Below are positions 1 through 8,685 of a DNA stretch of 64,000 bases, piece by piece (positions within the stretch are counted from its first letter, which is position 1; each line of letters begins with the position of its first letter). The stretch lies in NCBI RefSeq assembly GCF_018687815.1, contig NZ_CP061306.1, forward strand, positions 186,001 through 250,000. Direction: 5' to 3'. A model generated the notes under the pieces. That model saw only the letters and a list, made by a program, of their open reading frames with translations. It was not told where the DNA came from and did no database searches. This DNA comes from Polynucleobacter sp. JS-JIR-II-b4. Its GTDB lineage: Bacteria > Pseudomonadota > Gammaproteobacteria > Burkholderiales > Burkholderiaceae. The translations under genes were made by a program, and so were the position numbers.

Positions 1-348
1 ACTTCTGAGGAGTGCCGCTTGGTTGCTAAGGCAGTTGCCCATTCCCCTTTAGTCAAAACCGCTTTCTTCGCTAGCGACCCTAATTTAGGTCGCATCCTGG
101 CAGCGATTGGCTATGCGGGTATCGCTGATTTAGATGTGAATCGCGTACAAATGTGGCTAGGCGATGTTTGGGTTGTTAAAAATGGTGGACGCAATCCTGA
201 CTATCTCGAGGCTGATGGTCAGAGGGTCATGCAGGCCCCGGAAATCACCGTCAAGATTGACTTGGGCCGCGGCAACGCTACACAAACTATGTGGACTTGT
301 GACTTGTCGCATGACTATGTATCTATTAATGCAGATTACCGCTCATAA
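1..348 (+). CDS. argJ: ArgJ, bifunctional glutamate N-acetyltransferase / amino-acid acetyltransferase, C-terminal part (5' end outside window)
   Basis: Arginine biosynthesis: ArgJ moves the acetyl group from N-acetylornithine to glutamate and so recycles the acetyl group (cytoplasm). The window opens inside the gene, and codons from base 1 are open in frame 1. The visible 115 residues match the end of the beta chain: [19 protein letters not shown], the NGGRNPDY stretch, and the usual ending [12 protein letters not shown]. The alpha/beta self-cleavage site lies upstream and cannot be judged. The next gene begins 15 bases after the stop, so the two are probably co-transcribed. Confidence 0.93.
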   Translation, partial: TSEECRLVAKAVAHSPLVKTAFFASDPNLGRILAAIGYAGIADLDVNRVQMWLGDVWVVKNGGRNPDYLEADGQRVMQAPEITVKIDLGRGNATQTMWTCDLSHDYVSINADYRS

Positions 349-363
349 AAGACTATCCGAAAT

Positions 364-1221
364 ATGAATGATAAATTAGACCGTCTTTTAGACCATCTTG
401 ACACTTTTTTACCGAAGCCCTTAACCGAGGAACAGTGGAAATCTTCTACTGCATATAGATGGCGTCGACGCGATAGTATCTTTGGCAGCATTGGGTTTTT
501 GCGGCCTGTAAAGTACGTTGCAGATATTACTTTTGAGGATTTACAGAATATCGATCGTCAGCGTGATGCCATCCGCGATAACACCAAAAACTTTATTCAG
601 AAAAAGCCTGCTAATAATATTTTGTTGACTGGTGCCAGGGGAACTGGAAAGTCCTCATTGATCAAAGCGAGCTTGCATGAGTTTGCCAGCCAAGGCTTGC
701 GCCTGGTTGAGGTTGAGAAAGAGCATTTGGCTGATTTAGCAGACATTACTGAGCTTTTAGCTGAGCGTTCAGAGCGCTTCATTATTTTTTGCGATGACCT
801 CTCCTTTGAGGAAGGTGAATCCGGCTATAAGGCGATGAAATCAGCCTTAGATGGCTCTGTTTCTGCGCAAGTCGACAATATTTTGATTTATGCCACCTCT
901 AATCGCCGTCATTTATTGCCTGAGTATATGAAGGATAACGAGACCTACGTTCATAACGACGATGGTGAAATTCATCCTGGTGAAGTGGTTGAAGAAAAGA
1001 TTTCTTTATCAGAGCGCTTTGGTCTTTGGTTGTCTTTTTACCCGCCAAAACAAGATGAGTATTTGGCGATCGTGGCGCATTGGTTGCAGCATTTTGGTTT
1101 AAGTGCTGCGCAAATTGAAGCGGCGCGTTCAGAAGCTTTGGTCTGGGCATTGGAGCGTGGCTCACGCTCAGGTCGCGTTGCTTGGCAATTCGCTAAGCAT
1201 TGGGCTGGTTCAAAAGCTTAA
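364..1221 (+). CDS. DUF815-family AAA-type ATPase
   Basis: A 285-residue soluble P-loop ATPase of the DUF815 type (PF05673 by motif). Walker A is GARGTGKS at residues 90-97, Walker B is FIIFCDD at about 139-145, and a sensor-like strand ILIYATSNRRH follows near 174. No membrane segment is visible. The family is widespread in proteobacteria and has no firmly established role; the fold suggests a remodelling or loading ATPase, but that is inference. It sits between argJ and a MutT-like gene, an order common in Burkholderiales. Confidence 0.85.
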   Translation: MNDKLDRLLDHLDTFLPKPLTEEQWKSSTAYRWRRRDSIFGSIGFLRPVKYVADITFEDLQNIDRQRDAIRDNTKNFIQKKPANNILLTGARGTGKSSLIKASLHEFASQGLRLVEVEKEHLADLADITELLAERSERFIIFCDDLSFEEGESGYKAMKSALDGSVSAQVDNILIYATSNRRHLLPEYMKDNETYVHNDDGEIHPGEVVEEKISLSERFGLWLSFYPPKQDEYLAIVAHWLQHFGLSAAQIEAARSEALVWALERGSRSGRVAWQFAKHWAGSKA

Positions 1222-1231
1222 GATCTTTTTG

Positions 1232-1648
1232 ATGAGTGAAATCAAGCGCCCAGTTACTGAAGTGGCAGCAGGAATCTTGCTGGATTCTGATGGCCGCTAT
1301 CTTTTAGGGCAGAGACCTGAAGGCAAACCCTACGCTGGTTATTGGGAAGTTCCAGGTGGAAAAATCGAAAAAGGGGAAACTGTTTTCGAGGCACTGAAGC
1401 GTGAACTTCAAGAAGAGCTTGGCATTGATATTCAATCTAGTGAGGAGCTTACCGTTCTAGAGCATGATTATCCTCACGCCTATGTTCGCTTGCATGTGAG
1501 CATTATTCGCGATTGGAGAGGAGTTCCGAAAGGCTGTGAGAATCAAGCCTTATCCTGGGAGTTGCTGGCTGCAGAAAAGCCTAGCGTTGAACCTTTGTTG
1601 CCGGCCGCTTGGCCTATGCTGGAAAGGCTAAGAGTCCTTTTGACTTAG
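1232..1648 (+). CDS. MutT-like Nudix hydrolase (8-oxo-dGTP diphosphatase type)
   Basis: Small (138 aa) Nudix hydrolase, probably sanitising oxidised dGTP. The Nudix box runs from G43 to I65 with the pattern G-x5-E-x7-RELQEELGI. A longer reading frame opens at 1103, but it overlaps the ATPase gene by over 100 bases. The ATG at 1232 gives the standard MutT start (MSEIKRPVTEVAAGILL), ten bases after the preceding stop. Some relatives carry an extra ThiE-like domain; this one does not. Its TAG stop overlaps the stop of the convergent zapD gene by 4 bases, leaving no room for a terminator between them. Confidence 0.85.
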   Translation: MSEIKRPVTEVAAGILLDSDGRYLLGQRPEGKPYAGYWEVPGGKIEKGETVFEALKRELQEELGIDIQSSEELTVLEHDYPHAYVRLHVSIIRDWRGVPKGCENQALSWELLAAEKPSVEPLLPAAWPMLERLRVLLT

Positions 1649-2397
1649 AACTGGCAGAGGGTGAGTTTGAATGACACATCAGCATTCACCAACTGTGCTT
1701 TTTTATCGCGCTCAGACTTTAAGAAGCGCACTGAGAGTAAATATTTATTTGCACTAATCTCAGAAAACAAAGCATCATCTTCTACGGCAATACGCATTAA
1801 CTGATACACCTTGCCGGATGGAGCTTGCTGAAAAGATCCATTGTGTGCGACCACATCTTTAGCCTCGCCTGATTGACGTAAAAGTCGTAAAAATAATTGG
1901 CATGCCTCATGCCATGGCAAGAGCGGCCCAACATATTTTTCAAGCAACTCACGTCGCTCAGATGATGGACTATTTTTCCAGGCATGATAGCTAGGCAAAT
2001 CAATTGGACTGGTACCGCCTGGAATATTTAATCTGGTGCGAATCGCATTTAACCATTCACTTTCAGTAATCACAGAGTTGGGTCTGCCGGTTGATTGATT
2101 AATACTGCTAGCAACGGAATCAATTTCTGAAAGAGTTTGTGTCAGCGCCTCTTGATCAACTTTTTGTGACGACTTTAATCCATTGAGTGCATATTTTTGA
2201 CGCTCAAATTCTTTAAGTAGTAAAGACTTGATATCACCGCGTGCACCGATGTCACCAAGATCAAACAAAACAGAGATGGCATTGTGGTGCAACTCTGGGT
2301 CATCAGAGCGGACAAAGTGGTTGAAGCGGGCGAACAAATACTCCAGTCGAAGCATGCTTCGAACTAATTCGTTAAAGGGGTATTCGTAGACAATCAC
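1645..2397 (-). CDS. zapD: ZapD, Z-ring-associated cell division protein
   Basis: A 250-residue protein of the ZapD (DUF1342) family, which cross-links FtsZ filaments at the division site in the cytoplasm. The N-terminus (MIVYEYPFNELVRSMLRLEYLF) and the following helical region (FDLGDIGARGDIKSLLLKE) are typical, and length matches the family. It is the last gene of the leftward pil-coaE operon, 11 bases after coaE. In many relatives the small zinc protein YacG follows zapD. Here the convergent mutT gene abuts directly, and I see no yacG. Confidence 0.9.
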   Translation of the reverse strand: MIVYEYPFNELVRSMLRLEYLFARFNHFVRSDDPELHHNAISVLFDLGDIGARGDIKSLLLKEFERQKYALNGLKSSQKVDQEALTQTLSEIDSVASSINQSTGRPNSVITESEWLNAIRTRLNIPGGTSPIDLPSYHAWKNSPSSERRELLEKYVGPLLPWHEACQLFLRLLRQSGEAKDVVAHNGSFQQAPSGKVYQLMRIAVEDDALFSEISANKYLLSVRFLKSERDKKAQLVNADVSFKLTLCQF

Positions 2398-2408
2398 AAG
2401 CCCATATT

Positions 2409-3095
2409 CTATGACGAACTGGTGCGATCTTTCTGAATCTGTAAGATTTTTTGGTTCAACTTTAAAACTTCAGTTTTTAAGTTCTCGAGAGAGCCCTGAT
2501 TTTCAATGACCATATCCGCCCTGGCAATACGCTCTTCTCGGCTAGCTTGAGCCCTCAGAATTCTCTCAACCTCGTTTCGGGGTAATTTGCTGCGGTGCAT
2601 CACACGATCAATTTGAGTTTCCTCTGGACAGTCCACTACTACGAGGTAGTCCAAAAGATGAGCCCAATTACCTGATTCAATCAACAGAGGCACTACAAAA
2701 ACAAGGTAAGGCACCTTATCTTCTATGAGCTGTTTGGCTTGCCGAATGGTTTCTTCCCTTATAAGGGGGTGGGTAATTGCTTCCAGAGACTTTCTAGCTT
2801 CGGGATTGGCAAAGACCAATGTACGCATCCTGACTCTATCTAGCGCCCCGCTTGAATCAACAAACTCAGAGCCAAATTGCTTTTGAATGAAGGGGATAGC
2901 CACTCCATTTGGGGCGGTGATCTGATGGGCGATGAGATCGGTATCGACAATGCCTGCGCCTAGTTGAGCGAGCTGATCACTCACAGCGGTCTTTCCTGAG
3001 CCAATGCCACCAGTAAGACCTACAAAGGGTACATGCCCTTTGAGGATGCCTAGACCAGCTTGCTCAGAAGAAGGATTTGTAGGGTTTGTGGCCAT
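2409..3095 (-). CDS. coaE: CoaE, dephospho-CoA kinase
   Basis: Last step of coenzyme A synthesis: ATP-dependent phosphorylation of the 3'-hydroxyl of dephospho-CoA (cytoplasm). P-loop GGIGSGKT at residues 29-36, then VDTDLIAHQ and the lid region VMHRSKLPRNEVERIL. The 228 residues include about 20 extra N-terminal residues before the usual VGLTGG start. The only usable start is the ATG at 3095, so the gene overlaps the end of pilD by 46 bases. No nearer ATG or GTG exists before the P-loop, which supports this start and suggests translational coupling. Confidence 0.93.
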   Translation of the reverse strand: MATNPTNPSSEQAGLGILKGHVPFVGLTGGIGSGKTAVSDQLAQLGAGIVDTDLIAHQITAPNGVAIPFIQKQFGSEFVDSSGALDRVRMRTLVFANPEARKSLEAITHPLIREETIRQAKQLIEDKVPYLVFVVPLLIESGNWAHLLDYLVVVDCPEETQIDRVMHRSKLPRNEVERILRAQASREERIARADMVIENQGSLENLKTEVLKLNQKILQIQKDRTSSS

Positions 3096-3550
3096 AACAG
3101 CTCAATGATGCCAGCAATAGCTAGAAAAGGGCCAAATGGAAAAGCTGAGCGATGATTTTGTTTATTCCACTGCAGCCAGATAATGCCGCCAATCAGTCCG
3201 GTCAGGGATGCCATTAGCAAAATACCGGGTAATGCAAACCAGCCAAGCCAAGCACCCAAGGCTGCCAATAGTTTGGCATCACCCATTCCAATCCCATCTT
3301 GCTTTTTGACCGTTCGATAAAGAAGGTTGAGAAGCCAAAGACAGGAGTAGCCTAGGATCGCTCCAATGATCGCGTCTTGAGAAGAGATAAAGCGTTGATT
3401 TGAAAGGCTGTTAAATAAGAGGCCCAGCAAGATGAGCGGTAAGGTGATGACATCAGGCAAACGAAAGGTGCGCAAATCGTAATACGCTAAGTACACCAAG
3501 ATTGCTATCAGGTAAATTCGGATCCAGTCGAGCAAAATAAAATTACCCAT
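3050..3550 (-). CDS. pilD: Prepilin peptidase (A24 family), short form without the N-terminal methylase domain
   Basis: Inner-membrane aspartic protease that removes the leader peptide from type IV prepilins. Only 166 residues, versus about 260-290 for standard PilD. The two catalytic aspartates are present: D25 in YYDLRTFRLPD and D91 in GMGD. Several hydrophobic segments follow. The N-terminal cytoplasmic domain that carries the four-cysteine zinc site and N-methylates processed pilin is entirely absent; the upstream bases belong to pilC. The start overlaps the pilC stop as TAATG. It may cleave without methylating, as in archaeal or Tad-type peptidases, or methylation may be done elsewhere (inference). 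Confidence 0.85.
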   Translation of the reverse strand: MGNFILLDWIRIYLIAILVYLAYYDLRTFRLPDVITLPLILLGLLFNSLSNQRFISSQDAIIGAILGYSCLWLLNLLYRTVKKQDGIGMGDAKLLAALGAWLGWFALPGILLMASLTGLIGGIIWLQWNKQNHRSAFPFGPFLAIAGIIELLWPQTLQILLLSKLV

Positions 3551-4596
3551 TAAACAATCTGTCCTAGGTTAAAGATGGGGAGATATAAGATTATGACCAG
3601 ACTTCCAATAATGAGTCCAACGATAATGATTAACAAGGGCTCCAAGCTTTGGCTTAGGGTATTTAAGCGATTGCTTAATTGAGAACTCAATATTGATGCG
3701 CGCTTTTGTAGCATTTCAGCGAGCGCACCACTTTCAGATCCTATTCGTAAGAGCTGCAATGTTTCCTGATCAAATAGTAGGTGCTTGGGATCTGCTTTTG
3801 TTATGGCATCTCCGAGTGACCAGCCGCGAGTGAGGTGTTTGAATATATCAGCGCTGAAATCATGGCTGAGCCAGTGGTTAGATGATTGTGCGGTAACTCT
3901 CAATGCATCTGGAAGGGGTAATCCAGACTTGAGGAGATGGCCCAATGTCCGACACCAGTAGGTAAGTGTTGCTAATCTGAGAAGCTGGCCAATCATCGGT
4001 ATAGAGAAGCTCAGTCGATCACAATATTTTTGAATTTTGGGGATCCTGGACCAAGCAAGGCTAAAGAGCACAGCAAAGCCAATGAGGGCTATCACTATTT
4101 CAAGGTAGAAGGCTTCAAACCATGAGGATGCTTGAATTAACACTTTAGTCGGGGCTGGCAACTCCGCTTGAAAATGAGCAAAAACATCCTTAAAGACGGG
4201 CACAACCCAAATCATCATCACTATCACTAGAAGGCAAGAGCTAGTAAGAGTGATGGCGGGATAACTCATTGCCTGTTGAATTTTTCGACGCAATTCAATT
4301 TGGGCTGCCAGTTGCTGGCAAATGGTTTTTAGTGCCAGATGAAAGTCGCCAGTACGCTCACTGACGCGTATGAGATTAATAAATTCCATAGAAAATAGAT
4401 TTCCTTGGGCACGCAAGCATTGAGAAAAACTTTCGCCCTTTTTGAGCTGGGTGTGAATGTTAGTCACCCAATGAATCCAGGCCTTTGGGGCGGTTGAATA
4501 AATGAGTTCAATCGCATTGAGGAGTGGTAGGCCTGCCTCTAGCAATGTCACAAGTTGCTCGGCAAAATGAAGTTGGTTCTGCTTGCTTAACGCCAT
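3550..4596 (-). CDS. pilC: PilC, type IV pilus inner-membrane platform protein (GspF family)
   Basis: Platform protein around which pilin subunits are assembled in the inner membrane. The 348 residues hold two T2SSF repeats (about 9-130 and 205-325) and three hydrophobic segments near residues 110-135, 165-182 and 318-340. It is shorter than the usual ~400 residues, mainly at the N-terminus, which begins almost directly with the first repeat (QLHFAEQLVTLLEAGLPLLNAIE). It overlaps pilB by 10 bases upstream and pilD by one base downstream, so pilB-pilC-pilD is one translation-coupled unit. Confidence 0.88.
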   Translation of the reverse strand: MALSKQNQLHFAEQLVTLLEAGLPLLNAIELIYSTAPKAWIHWVTNIHTQLKKGESFSQCLRAQGNLFSMEFINLIRVSERTGDFHLALKTICQQLAAQIELRRKIQQAMSYPAITLTSSCLLVIVMMIWVVPVFKDVFAHFQAELPAPTKVLIQASSWFEAFYLEIVIALIGFAVLFSLAWSRIPKIQKYCDRLSFSIPMIGQLLRLATLTYWCRTLGHLLKSGLPLPDALRVTAQSSNHWLSHDFSADIFKHLTRGWSLGDAITKADPKHLLFDQETLQLLRIGSESGALAEMLQKRASILSSQLSNRLNTLSQSLEPLLIIIVGLIIGSLVIILYLPIFNLGQIV

Positions 4597-5666
4597 GTGC
4601 CCACTTCTGCATCTAAAGCTGTTTGATTAATAAGGCCTGCTTGCATATGAATTAATCCGGCATCTCGCATGCTGACGTAAGAGGTGGATGAGTCAAGCAA
4701 ATGGGTTTTGCTTAGCACTTCATGAACTCCAATGCGCCCAAGGTAGCCGCTGCCTTTGCAGAATGAACATGGCACGTTATTTTTCATCTTAAATCCAAGA
4801 CATTGAGCGCAGGTTTTACGAACGAGACGCTGTGAGCTGACACTTAAGAGACAGGACTCCAGAGATTGTTGATCTACTCCTAGATGGCTAAGTCTAGGAA
4901 CTGCTCCACAAGCATTGCGGGTATGCAAGGTGCTGAGAACAAGATGCCCAGTTTGAGCCGCCTGAATAGCAAGCTGAGCTGTAGCGGCATCGCGGATTTC
5001 TCCAATCATGATGACATCCGGATCTTGTCGAAGAAGGGCGCGAATGATCGTTGGAAAATCCAAACCTGCCCGCGGGTGATAGGCCACTTGGTTGACTCCA
5101 GCAAGACGAATTTCAATGGGATCTTCGATCGAGCAAAGATTACGATGATTTTGATTGAGCTGACGCAGGCAGCTATAGAGCGTTCGAGTCTTGCCACTGC
5201 CAGTCGGACCGGTCACTAGGATCAGCCCGTTGGATTGAGCAAGGGCTTGCTGGAATATCTCGAGTTGTTCCGAGAGCAGGCCAATGTCTTGAAGATCAAG
5301 CTCTTCTAGGCAACTGGGCAGTATGCGCACAACGGCCTTTTCTCCATGAAGAGTTGGCAAGATTGAAACCCGGCAATCAATATTGGGCTTAGAAAAGTTA
5401 TGGCCAATGCAAAGTCGTCCATCTTGCGGCAGGCGTTTTTCTGCAATATCTAAGCGCGCCAGAACTTTGATGCGTGTGATGAGGCGGTCATGAAATTCAA
5501 TCGGGTAATACGACTGTATTTGTAGCAGGCCATCGACCCGAATACGAATGAGTGTGGCTTGAGCCCCAGCCTCTATATGAATATCACTCGCTCTAGCATC
5601 TAGGGCATTTGTAGCGATTTCATACCAAGTGCGAATAATTAGTGAGTCATCAGCGGCAACGCTCAA
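4587..5666 (-). CDS. pilB: PilB/GspE-type assembly ATPase, core only
   Basis: Cytoplasmic hexameric ATPase that drives pilus extension. Walker A GPTGSGKT at 153-160, Asp box EDPIE at 181-185, Walker B DPDVIMIGEIRD at 215-226, His box HLVLSTLHTR at 241-250. A four-cysteine zinc site (C286, C289, C300, C303) separates PilB/GspE from PilT. At 359 residues it lacks the ~170-200 residue N-terminal MshEN-type region of normal PilB. The frame stays open only to about 5712 and has no ATG there, so a TTG at 5666 overlapping the preceding stop (TTGA) is the likely start. It could alternatively serve a type II-like secretion apparatus. Confidence 0.85.
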   Translation of the reverse strand: MSVAADDSLIIRTWYEIATNALDARASDIHIEAGAQATLIRIRVDGLLQIQSYYPIEFHDRLITRIKVLARLDIAEKRLPQDGRLCIGHNFSKPNIDCRVSILPTLHGEKAVVRILPSCLEELDLQDIGLLSEQLEIFQQALAQSNGLILVTGPTGSGKTRTLYSCLRQLNQNHRNLCSIEDPIEIRLAGVNQVAYHPRAGLDFPTIIRALLRQDPDVIMIGEIRDAATAQLAIQAAQTGHLVLSTLHTRNACGAVPRLSHLGVDQQSLESCLLSVSSQRLVRKTCAQCLGFKMKNNVPCSFCKGSGYLGRIGVHEVLSKTHLLDSSTSYVSMRDAGLIHMQAGLINQTALDAEVGTWR

Positions 5667-6955
5667 TCTTGTTCTTGAGTCCGAATGGCGGGACGATAAA
5701 GCTTCACTGTTTTAACACCATGTTCGTCAAATTGAACGATTTCCATGACGATGCCAGCAATGCGAATGCTGACATCATGATCGGGGATAGCCTCGAGTTT
5801 TTCGAGAATGAGCCCGTTTAAGGTACGCGGACCATCTAAGGGGAGGTCGAGGTTGAGTAAGCGATTGAGATCTCGTAATGAGGCGCCACCTGTTGCTATA
5901 TAGGTTCCATTCGGGAGCCAATGGGGATCGGTTGAGAGGTTGGAGAAGGAGGTCGTAAATTCACCAATGAGTTCCTCCACAATATCTTCAAAAGTGACTA
6001 GTCCTAATACTTCACCATATTCATTGACAACCAAACTTAAGCGCTGTTGGTTATCTTGGAAAAATTGCATTTGCTGCAATACAGGGGTGCTACTGGGGAT
6101 GAAGTAAGGCTCGTTTAATAACACCCTAAAGTCTTCATGCTTAAGGTCGGTATCGCCCAGCAAGGACAAGGCCTTTTTGACAGGAAGGATCCCGACAATG
6201 CGCTCAGAGTCACCATCGCAAACGGGTAATTTGTTGTGATAGCAAGTCTCCAATTGTTGGACTACTTCATCAATAGGCCTTGAGAGATCCAAAACCTCAA
6301 TCTTGGACCTGGGTGTCATCACATCATCAACGGTAATGTTTTCCAAGTTGAATAAGTTGAGCAGGATGTTGCGATGATGATTGGAGACAAAACGATTTGA
6401 CTCCAAAACGAGGCTGCGTAACTCTTCTTTACTCATAGCCCTGCTATCAGTGGAGGATTGCAGGCCAGACACTTTCATAAGGCCAGAAACAAAGTTATTG
6501 ATAAACCAAAGCAGCGGTTTCAATACAAAAGTGAGGGGCAAAATAAACCAGCCAACATTGGAGGCAATCTTTTCTGGAAAAGCGGCGCCAATGACTTTCG
6601 GAGTAATCTCGCTAAAAATGATGATGAGAAGCGCAACAACTAAAGTGGCAATAGAGAGTACGAAACCACTATCACCAAAAATATGCAGAGCAATCCCCGT
6701 AACCAGAATAGGAAGAACGGTATTGATCAGGTTGTTCGAAATCAGTAGCACCGACAACAATGAATCAATGCGCTTTAGAAGTCTCTCAGCTAGCGCTGCA
6801 CCGGCATTGCCACCATTGGCCATTGCACGTAGACGGTGACGATTGGAGGACAGCATGCTGGTTTCTGCCATCGAGAAAAAACCAGAGAGTGCAAGTAAAA
6901 ATAGGACTAGAGCAACTTGGCTATAAAACGGCCAATCGTCAAAAAAGGTGTCCAT
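5663..6955 (-). CDS. CorC/HlyC-family (CNNM-like) membrane protein with CBS pair
   Basis: Inner-membrane protein of the CNNM/DUF21 type: transmembrane DUF21 domain (about residues 5-185), two CBS domains (about 205-330, with VDDVMTPRSKIEVLDL), and a C-terminal CorC_HlyC domain. Relatives are linked to Mg2+/Co2+ efflux or resistance; substrate cannot be read from sequence. I place the start at the ATG at 6955 (MDTFFDDWPFYSQ), which gives 430 residues and sits just before the first membrane helix. A TTG at 6988 would add 11 residues. The stop overlaps the pilB start, so this gene probably leads the pil operon. Confidence 0.82.
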   Translation of the reverse strand: MDTFFDDWPFYSQVALVLFLLALSGFFSMAETSMLSSNRHRLRAMANGGNAGAALAERLLKRIDSLLSVLLISNNLINTVLPILVTGIALHIFGDSGFVLSIATLVVALLIIIFSEITPKVIGAAFPEKIASNVGWFILPLTFVLKPLLWFINNFVSGLMKVSGLQSSTDSRAMSKEELRSLVLESNRFVSNHHRNILLNLFNLENITVDDVMTPRSKIEVLDLSRPIDEVVQQLETCYHNKLPVCDGDSERIVGILPVKKALSLLGDTDLKHEDFRVLLNEPYFIPSSTPVLQQMQFFQDNQQRLSLVVNEYGEVLGLVTFEDIVEELIGEFTTSFSNLSTDPHWLPNGTYIATGGASLRDLNRLLNLDLPLDGPRTLNGLILEKLEAIPDHDVSIRIAGIVMEIVQFDEHGVKTVKLYRPAIRTQEQD

Positions 6956-7073
6956 GAGGTCTGCCTGAAAAAAGTAAGGATGAGTCAATATAGCAAAGTG
7001 GCATTTCTCAAGCTATAGCCATGGAATAAAGGTCTGTCATCCCTCTTGTTTATTTATGTGAGAATCACTTGAT

Positions 7074-7586
7074 ATGGCTTCCATACCAACCCCTTTGAGC
7101 TCAAATGGCGCTAACTACTGTGTTATTGCGGCACCTTTTGGGTGTCTGGGCATTTCGACGGAAATGGTGGAGGGCAGCCTGATGCTTTCTAGAATGGATT
7201 ATTTGCCCGCCAATACAGCTTTAATCGCCCCACAAAATCAACTGGCTAAAGAGGTTGCGCGACAGTGTAAGGCTTACTTTCAGGACCCTCATTGGCAATT
7301 TGACTTACCCACAAAACCTGCGGGTACTGAGCACCAAAGAAGAGTGTGGGCTAGCATTCAAGAGATACCCGCCGGCCAGACAAGAACCTATGGTGAATTA
7401 GCCAAGCAGATTCAGAGTGGGGCGCGTGCAGTCGGTACAGCGTGCGGAGCCAATCCCTACCCCTTAATTGCACCTTGTCATCGAGTGGTATCAGCCCAAG
7501 GTATTGGTGGCTTTATGAAAGAAAACTCCCCGGGCCTATATCGCCAAATTAAGCTCTGGCTTTTAAGACATGAAGGTGCTCTATAA
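7074..7586 (+). CDS. ogt: Methylated-DNA--protein-cysteine S-methyltransferase
   Basis: Suicide repair protein that transfers the methyl group from O6-methylguanine in DNA to its own cysteine. Active-site motif PCHRV at 134-138 (acceptor Cys135), preceded by the helix-turn-helix region (IPAGQTRTYGELA ... ARAVGTACGANP). 170 residues, the usual Ogt size. It is divergent from the CorC-like gene and converges on the synthase gene with a 6-base gap. Confidence 0.92.
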   Translation: MASIPTPLSSNGANYCVIAAPFGCLGISTEMVEGSLMLSRMDYLPANTALIAPQNQLAKEVARQCKAYFQDPHWQFDLPTKPAGTEHQRRVWASIQEIPAGQTRTYGELAKQIQSGARAVGTACGANPYPLIAPCHRVVSAQGIGGFMKENSPGLYRQIKLWLLRHEGAL

Positions 7587-7592
7587 ACTTAC

Positions 7593-8567
7593 TTATTTGG
7601 CGAGCGATCTACTGCTAAGGCTAAAAAAGATCTTCATTACCATATCGCTTTTAACGGCCCACTTTGTAAAGCTGTAGAAACTCATGACGGTGCTTCTGGA
7701 AAGCTTTACTTCATCTTTACTGTCGAATTCTTTGCGATCTACAATCTTTGACAGAGTCATTACCGCTAAGCCAAAAGCCAAAAAGCAAAAACGTCTCATG
7801 CCCAATTCCTGTTTGGGAATCAACAGAATGTAATTCAGAGAATCTTGGAGCTTTTGATAGGCAAGCTTTAGAAGGGCTTCATGACTAACATTGATCGGCT
7901 TCCAGGAGACGCCGCGGGCTTTATCCTCTGGGGAGTCTTTGAGAATGTTGGTCATTTGCAGCGCTTGACCAAATGCGATTGCCAAATCTTCATGCCCCGC
8001 CATTTTTTCTTTAAAAGCCTGCGAATGATTGCTGAAGATGGTTGTCAGTAGTTCTCCAACTACGCCAGCCACGACATAGCAATATTGTTCAAACTCGGCA
8101 AGATCTTGAAGGCCAGCCTGGTTTTGTCTTCCATGGAAAAAGGACATTCCTTCAGACATGATAGAAACGCAACGACTGACGGCTGCTTGATCCTGGGTAG
8201 AACAGGTATGCAAAATTCGCAGAACAGTGGGTGTATGAGAAATTAAATCCAACTCATCTTGATTGCGGTAATTTTTTAATGCATTGAGACAAGGCGCAAC
8301 AAATGTCTCAACTGGAGCCTTCTCAAGCACTGCATCCAAAAATAGCGCCGAAAGAGATTGCTTGCTTTGGGTGCTTAAATCTGCGGCATCCTCGATGGTG
8401 TCAATAATGCGACACAGCAAATAGGTATTGCCAACGACCTTCTCGATACTCGGGGGTAGCAGTGGGATGGTGAGGGCAAAAGTACGTGAGACAGATCCTA
8501 GAATGGCCTTTTGGTAGGCCAAATCGTTAGTTGGGCTCAATGTCGGGGTTTGCTCAGGTGTTCTCAC
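7593..8567 (-). CDS. Squalene/phytoene synthase family protein
   Basis: Head-to-head prenyl transferase that would join two farnesyl- or geranylgeranyl-diphosphates. The first aspartate-rich motif is DTIED (56-60), as in squalene synthases. The second is NILKDSPED (207-215), close to the usual NIxRDxxED. SVSRTFALTIPLLPP and YCYVVAGVVGE also fit eukaryote-like squalene synthases better than HpnC/HpnD. A weakly hydrophobic stretch follows near 250-280. No hopanoid or carotenoid partner gene is nearby, so substrate and product are open. A shadow of this kind could also be a farnesyl-farnesyl transferase of unknown pathway. Confidence 0.8.
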   Translation of the reverse strand: MRTPEQTPTLSPTNDLAYQKAILGSVSRTFALTIPLLPPSIEKVVGNTYLLCRIIDTIEDAADLSTQSKQSLSALFLDAVLEKAPVETFVAPCLNALKNYRNQDELDLISHTPTVLRILHTCSTQDQAAVSRCVSIMSEGMSFFHGRQNQAGLQDLAEFEQYCYVVAGVVGELLTTIFSNHSQAFKEKMAGHEDLAIAFGQALQMTNILKDSPEDKARGVSWKPINVSHEALLKLAYQKLQDSLNYILLIPKQELGMRRFCFLAFGLAVMTLSKIVDRKEFDSKDEVKLSRSTVMSFYSFTKWAVKSDMVMKIFFSLSSRSLAK

Positions 8568-8685
8568 TCTTGAATTATGTCAGACCGATGCTCTCAGTGG
8601 AGCGATCCAAATTGGTACTTTTTACTAACTACCAAAAGTGACATAGCCATATAATTTCATCAAATTTCACAAGGAGTATTCGGGC

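Noticed and set aside
1103..1648. MutT start at 1103
   Set aside because: Would overlap the DUF815 gene by about 120 bases with no Nudix-family similarity; the ATG at 1232 fits.
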